From assembly GCA_000469685.2 (NCBI GenBank), contig LS997565.1:45227810-45291809 (forward strand): DNA of 64,000 nt. Direction: 5' to 3'. This document shows positions 58,701 through 64,000 of the stretch, in pieces (positions within the stretch are counted from its first letter, which is position 1; each line of letters opens with the position of its first letter). This DNA comes from Haemonchus contortus. Its lineage: Eukaryota; Nematoda; Chromadorea; Rhabditida; Trichostrongylidae. The notes under the pieces were generated by a model that did no database searches, was not told where the DNA came from, and saw only the letters and a list, made by a program, of their open reading frames with translations. The position numbers and the translations under genes are program-made.

Positions 58701-61700
58701 TTCAATCTACCGAAATGTCCATCTGCTAGTCGACGCTACCCTCGGTAACTCTCACCCATCTGAGAGTGGGAGAAGTGTGGTTTGGGAAGCAGAAAAACAC
58801 TAGTCCTTAGCTTCTAATAGATGATTCTAGAGCTTTGTATCACAACTTTTCAAGGGTTTCTTTGAATGGACATCGGACCACTTATTCGGCTTTTGTCGAA
58901 ACGTCGTTATTATCATGAACTGCATAACAGTGGCTGCAGTTGTTATCCATGCCGGTCATTCTGGTGAAGTCAGGTGAGTTGCTCTTGCAAGTATCCATCA
59001 CTACCTTGAATTCCTCGTTCCAGAGGATTCTGGGCTGCTTTGGCTACAATAAGTGATCTCATCTTTCATATTTCTTTCTTGTTTGCTGCTATTTCCATGA
59101 TTCGCTATTTAAGTGTCTTCTACTTTTTTAGTGTACTGACCTATATGTTAAGACGAATGGTGAGTTCATGCATATCAGGTTTGCCAAATGTTAATCAGAA
59201 ATTGTAAAAGAAGCAAGTTTATTAAGCGATCCATGAATAATTCAACAATCCTACTTTGAAATATCCTTTCTAAAATAACCGTCCGCATTTGACGTGCACT
59301 CCCTACATAGGGTAGAGGTGGTTAAGGTAGCTCTGCCCAAGCGTCAGACCCGCCTTCAGCGAATTCTTCATGAATTGCGGATCCGTTAAGCATAACACTT
59401 GTTTAACGAGTGTTTCTTTCTTGGAAGTTGAAGAAATGAGTTCATGTACTAAGTTTTTTTTTCGTTGTAGATCAGAACTCTGGGTAAATTTCTACTGATT
59501 TTTGTCATATTCTGGGTAATATTTGCGGTGTGCCACATCAGCATGGCAGGTAAGGGTTTCAAGAGTTCTAGTAAGTTGATTAACTTCTACTGGAAGACTT
59601 TTCTGAAGAAGAGTACGCTGTGAGATCGAACCACTCCTTGGCATGGATGATGTTCCAGAATGGAGCTTTTGAAATATTTGGGGAAGTGGACGATGAAGAT
59701 AAAGTAGGTATGGCTTTCACTGTGTTGCAAAAATCCAAGCATGTAGAAGTTAGATGATGATATGTTATGAAGCTATCGTCTGTAGGGAAAGGCTATAATT
59801 GCATTTGAAAAAGCTTATGGCATCTTTATAACAAGCCGACGTCAACCTTGCAACCAGTGGGTTGAAATGGTAGGAGTGACAGTTCAGAACAGCAAAAGCC
59901 TATCACTTTCGGATAGGTCGGTATCCACCGTGGCAAGTCTTCAATTCGGGTGGTAGGGGAGGGGGTTGGGGATAAAACGTCATCCCAGACTTTTTTTCAT
60001 GGTGGTGGGTCTACATCTACGGGAAAGAGGAAAGAGGATAAACCAAGAGATTTCTTTGATTCAACAACTTGCTAGATTATTCGGTTGATTTCAATTCGGC
60101 AAATACTCGTACGACGGGGTGACAATTTCTCTGAAAGGGCTATAATATTTTAGGACCACGTTGAACATTTCAGGAACGGTCACTGGCTGTGCAGACATTT
60201 CCTGGAGGTCGATGTGGAGTGCGAACACTGCGGATATGCGATGTCTATTTCGATCCGCTTTGATTCCCATAACAGTATTTACTTATATGCTTGTTGCGAG
60301 TATTATGCTAGTCAATCTTCTCACTGCTTTACTTTCGTGGGTAGCTTTTGGTATTCTTCGATTTTTTTCCTCCATGTACGTAAGTGTAACCATAACTGCC
60401 AACTTGCAGAAAAGAGTATGAAGAGGTGTCAGGTGGAGGTTCTGCAGTTTATTGGAAGTATGAGAACTATTTTCTTCTCGCCACGTATGTTTCCTCTACT
60501 TTTTCCCTCCAGATAGTAATTTTTAAGGAATTTGAGAATGACATGAATCCGCTTAGCAAAGCTCCAGTTCTATCCAAAGAAATGATGACAGTTTTGGGTT
60601 GTCTGATTTTGATTAATTTCGAGTTTCCTTCAACGTGAATTTTCAAAATTTAGTTGGAAAATCAGAAGCTGCGATTCTAATAATAAACCCTTTTCATTAT
60701 TGTTCTCGCAAAATTCCAGATATGAATCGAAGCTATGGCTTCCACCGCCACTGTCGTTGATCTATTACATTCTACATATGGCTCCATTCCTGTTTCGGAT
60801 CTTCTCGTTCTTTTTTTGTATTTTTTGTACTTGCTGCTCGAACATGGTAATCAAGAATAATCCATTTTCATTCATTCCCAACTGGCTTGACAGAGTGTTT
60901 CGAGCTATAGAAGGTGGGTTACAGTGCTGAATTACTCGGCTGACACAGTACAATGTTGCTGTGGCAGTTTGCTTCCTTGACGCAAAGAAAGAAGTGAACC
61001 TTCCCGAATTTCAGGTCGCCCATGGGGAACTCTGAAGCAAATGCGACGGCATGTTCACGACCAATCTGATCTTGAGGAAATTCGTAAATTAGTTCCTGTA
61101 AGGAAATAAACTCGATACAGAGGATTTAGCCAAAGCAGTTGACTAACTGTAGTAATGCTGATAACTCAGGGAAAGGAGTGTGGTGATAGTCTCACTATCT
61201 GACATTCGACAGTGGATGAAAATTTATGTTATAATCTAGGGTAACGTGTTCCTGGCAATCCCTTCCCTGTGCTGTCTTTGAGATGCAGTTGAAGATAGAA
61301 GTTTTCTTCATAATCACTGTCTCTATGTTCCCCCCCGCCTTCCCCTCTCCCGTTTAACTTTATCACCTTATCTGCAGGTGACAAGGGAGGCTCACTATAG
61401 ACTTTAGCCAAATTCAAGAGGACATGAAACCTCTGGTTAGGCATTTCATGCTAAACGAGGTTGTAGATTTCCAATCCGGACCATCTTGTTACAAGAGTCC
61501 TAGATCCAATACATGTTGTATAACGATGGTTTCATTTCAGAAAGGGAACACTTCGGAATTTCGAGTCAGAATAAGAGAACTGGTGAGTTACTTTCCAGTA
61601 CAATATAGATCCTATGAAGAGCATATACTCTAATTTATTGAAACATACTATTAAACAGATCGATTACAACTCCCAAGATGATGACTCTAGCCCAGAGGAA

Positions 61701-62577
61701 CGAATACGACATGCTCAAACACTATTTCAGGAAATCTTTCAGATTCTGATGGAATGCATTAACGATGAAACAGGGCAGATACGAACAAGGTACGCTATTG
61801 CACGGCTGCATGGGTAGGGTACGGGTTTGCTTTGGAATATCCGACGGTTTCGATCTCCTATTAAAAAGTGAAAAATGAAAAGAAATGGCATGAAGAGTTT
61901 TTATCCAGAGGTTTTACATGCTCTAGGTTATTTTTTGCAAAAAAAAAACGATTGAAATAAGATGAAGCATGTAGTACATTCTTTTTTATGAGGATACATT
62001 CAAAATTTGATTAAAAGTTCAAAGGTGGTATTCAGGGCAAACACTGCAATGGAGGAATTACAGCAGATGAACTGCTCCTTTTACAATTCATTACCGAATT
62101 TCAAAAGCATGTAAGATTTTATCTTATAATGATCTTAACAACATCAATTTTTTCTTATAAAAAACTAAGCGTCTAGCTGTATCTGCGTGAATTTTGACCC
62201 AGGAGAATACCTTTTTCATATATAGCTACCTGTTACGCTCTGAATTTATCATATGGAAGTGAAAACTGCCTGGGTATGGGAAAAATTTCTTAACAATCCC
62301 ATTATTTCCTTCTCCTTTACACAGTTCGATTTTCTATTTGAAATTATCTCATATTTCAAACCCATTTATTTCGTGCCCTTTATTGATTACCCGACATTTC
62401 AACTGGATCATCATCCCAGGCTGGTCGGATATCTTCAGAAGAACTATTCATTTCAGGGAATCGACCGAAATCTTTACTCGGCCCCGATTCTACCAGTCAG
62501 AGTTGAGGGAACATTCAGCTCCTGATATTCTCAATCCATCGAATACTAGCCTTCCAGACAGGATCTATAGAGCATAA
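52715..62577 (+). CDS. TRPM-like cation channel
   Basis: A plasma-membrane cation channel of the TRP melastatin type. Exons: 52715-52786 (start MSAINHRF, tentative), 52842-52865, 54373-54474, 55656-55723, 55874-56073, 56132-56208, 56406-56477, 56802-57320, 57945-58106, 58162-58245, 58855-58973, 59024-59159, 59471-59549, 59597-59707, 60174-60336, 60410-60484, 60720-60913, 61015-61097, about 61401-61435, 61541-61582, 61659-61789, 62036-62110, 62457-62577 (stop TAA). FLAHNCCQSLIERRWHGRLR (56406) matches the TRPM motif before S1. S4-S5 lie in 59024-59549. The pore exon pair has FEIFGEVDDED, then S6 with LVASIMLVNLLTALLS. The TRP-box-like segment is followed by LWLPPPLSLIYYI. Phases join from 55874 to 61097. 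Junctions 52865/54373, 55723/55874 and around 61401 are unresolved. At about 915 residues it is short for TRPM, so N-terminal exons are probably missed. It is divergent from classic TRPM pores. Confidence 0.82.
53119..53409. mobile_element. GC-rich TIR element (family B), full-length copy in a TRPM intron
   Basis: 291 bp, similar throughout to 52282-52553. The ends are CGGGTGCGCTTCATTGCGCG and the complement of GCGCAACGGTAGTTCCC. It lies within the TRPM gene if the 52715 start is right. Confidence 0.7.
53583..53846 (-). repeat. tRNA-derived SINE copy 12 (best preserved)
   Basis: Read on the minus strand: GGCGGAAGTGGTGTAGTGGC (A box TGGTGTAGTGG), 40 nt on the B box GGGTCGAATCACGG, then a body of about 180 nt ending GTGCGGAGGCGCATCC. 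It serves as the reference for the family in this window. Antisense within the TRPM-like gene. Confidence 0.88.
54116..54315. mobile_element. 200-bp MITE with mariner-like ends
   Basis: Flanked by TA on both sides. The left end GGCTGATCCAGAAGTTTTTC and the complement of the right end (GGTTGTTCCAAAAGTTTTTG) match at most positions, and pairing continues for about 40 bp (TTTCGTACAGCATTTT). No coding capacity. Confidence 0.7.
54550..55200. mobile_element. Family-A TIR element, 651 bp, in a TRPM intron
   Basis: The left end AAAGACACAGTTCACGATAA faces the right end TTATCGTGAATCGTGCCTTT. The ends are the same family as 17475-17980; the interiors are not obviously alike. It lies in the intron 54475-55655. 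Confidence 0.65.
57481..57726 (-). repeat. tRNA-derived SINE copy 13 (intronic)
   Basis: Antisense in the TRPM intron 57321-57944. GGTCTGGTACCAGTTAACAC and the flanking body are clear. The tRNA head is diverged. Confidence 0.7.
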
Positions 62578-63160
62578 ATCGCCTAAGAAATCGAAAAAAA
62601 ATTGAATGTTTTGTGGAATGTGTTGTATTCAAAGCTGTATGGATGCTTTTTCCTTCAAACAATTTTACTATAAAATTTTAACACTATACTCTTTGTAGCA
62701 TTGTGGCACCTCTAGTTCTTCCGGAAGTCAAGACAAATATTGTAGAGAGAAAAAATTCAGGAAGTTTGAAAAAAAAACTTTCAGGGAAAAGAGATTAGGG
62801 AAGGAAAAGGATTTCATTAAAAAATGTGAGATTGAGAAACTCTGAGAGACAATGTAGTTTGAGTGAAAAATACTTTTATGATGATGAGAAAGAGAGAATA
62901 CTACGAGTTTCTTCCAGTGAAAAAGTGCTTCTGTAAGACGAAATTTTGAAAAAATTCAGAGATTCTGAATCTTCAAGTGTACGTATGAATTTTCGCATGG
63001 AAAGTATTTCTGTTTTCAAACGGAGATCACGCTGGGAGACCCGTTTTCCTTATCATCAGTACCCATGAGCTGCATTGACCTCTAGTCTACGTAGCAACTG
63101 CTTCGAGCAAACATCAGCTGTCGCTGGACGTCTCATCCTTTTCCCGTAGTTGAACTCAAG
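62578..63160. other. Intergenic gap between the TRPM-like and NTF2-like genes
   Basis: About 580 bp, AT-rich in its first part. TTTTCCCGTAG at 63140-63150 may be the 5' splice or trans-splice acceptor of the next gene. Confidence 0.4.
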
Positions 63161-64000
63161 ATGGCAGCTGATCGTGAGTACATTTTCTCTTTTTTTTTGT
63201 CCTATGAACATTGGAGATTTCGTTCTCATAACTCAATCATCTTCAGAAATTCGTCGTGTCCTCGAACCTTTCGTACTCGACTATGTTCGGACATTTAATG
63301 CCGGTGAATTTGATCGAATGGAAAACTTTTATCATAAAAATTCGGTTATGGTCGAGAAAGACAAGAGTGTTCTGTGGGGAAAGAAAGGTAATTTCAGTAT
63401 TTTCCAAACTTTTTTTTTCGAAGTCTATGTAGGCCGCGAATTAGATCTTATAAGAGACATCAATTTCACCTGTGTACGCTAGAAGAGGAATGCTTCAACT
63501 CTTCCACCATCTTCATGATTATCTATTTATTTATTGTGAAGTGTACTATATATGCTATATTATTGTTAAACTGACCCTATCTTAACACTTACTCTTCGCC
63601 TTTAATCTGCTGTGACAATGGATAAAAAAAATAAAATGAAATGGTTGATAGCGACCAAAACGTTCAGAATGCTCTATGCACCTGTAAGCGATGTTCAATC
63701 TTCACTATTTTGCCTACAAAATTAAAAATCTAGTCACCAGTGCAGTTCTTAGCCTAACAAACAGAACAAGAAGTGGTGGTAAAATCTCGAACAGCTCGAA
63801 TCTCCGAATCTAAGCTCCTTTGAGTCGCCGTTCCCTTTGATATGAGCCGCTTACGTAACCCAATTCTCAAACTTCGTAAGCAAGGAGTTTTGCGATCAAA
63901 ATTCGATCAAAACCTTTCCAGATATCGTGGCTTCACTTCTTCAGATGGCAACGGATCTAGGAAAAACGAGGATAGAGGTAATTCATATTACTTCCTACAG
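63161..64000 (+). CDS. NTF2-like (SnoaL/DUF4440-type) domain protein, cut by the window end
   Basis: Exons 63161-63173 (MAAD plus one base), 63247-63387 and 63922-63977 join in phase; the last ends at donor GTAATT and the gene continues beyond 64000. The visible 70 residues read QIRRVLEPFVLDYVRTFNAG, then EFDRMENFYHKNSVMVEKDK and a segment ending WGKKDIVASLLQMATDLGKT. A first helix, an FxAGEFDxMxxFYHxxxVMVEKD segment and a second helix match the NTF2-like fold of SnoaL/DUF4440 proteins, which in nematodes are small, mostly uncharacterised proteins of about 130 residues. The start is the first in-frame ATG and lies 11 nt after a CCCGTAG acceptor-like site. The biochemical role is unknown. Confidence 0.72.

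Overview
The window reads as nuclear DNA of a nematode, most likely a rhabditine or strongylid-type (clade V) species. I infer this from the many small exons joined by GT...TTTCAG introns, the families present (a TWK-type two-pore K+ channel, a TRPM-like channel, a LITAF-like gene), a likely spliced-leader acceptor directly before a start codon, and a dense load of short interspersed elements and non-LTR remnants. The exact species cannot be read from the sequence.

Layout. (1) 1-4244: a tandem array of 234-bp units. Each full unit carries a tRNA-Trp(CCA)-like gene with intact cloverleaf potential and a T5 Pol III terminator. There are 17 full-length copies plus partial ones, and the array runs off the left edge. 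(2) 4.2-14.2 kb: no convincing gene, apart from one unrecognised minus-strand ORF and two SINE copies. (3) 14.2-21.3 kb: a K2P potassium channel gene (+ strand) whose introns hold a 640-bp CTGT microsatellite, a SINE, a TIR element and a decayed Tc1/mariner element. (4) 21.3-34.4 kb: gene-poor, with several SINEs, a GC-rich TIR element and a Helitron-like element. (5) 34.4-38.8 kb: the 3' part of a LITAF-domain gene (+), whose last intron was entered by a 5'-truncated RTE-type retrotransposon in antisense, flanked by a perfect 18-bp target duplication. (6) 39-48.7 kb: mostly repeats and unresolved sequence, a few candidate exons and a strong 65-nt hairpin. (7) 48.73-50.88 kb: a complete five-exon gene for a Myb/SANT-like DNA-binding protein with a C-terminal coiled coil. 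(8) 52.7-62.6 kb: a TRPM-like cation channel gene with more than 20 exons. (9) 63.16 kb to the end: the 5' part of an NTF2-like (SnoaL/DUF4440-type) gene.

The protein genes look unrelated in function. Both channels and the LITAF protein are membrane proteins, but adjacency alone does not link them. All are on the + strand and widely spaced, so I do not propose an operon. The most unusual feature is the tRNA-Trp array. A second Pol III theme is a separate tRNA-derived SINE family, with about 13 copies in 64 kb. Exon boundaries were worked out by hand from reading-frame continuity and splice consensus; unresolved ones are marked.
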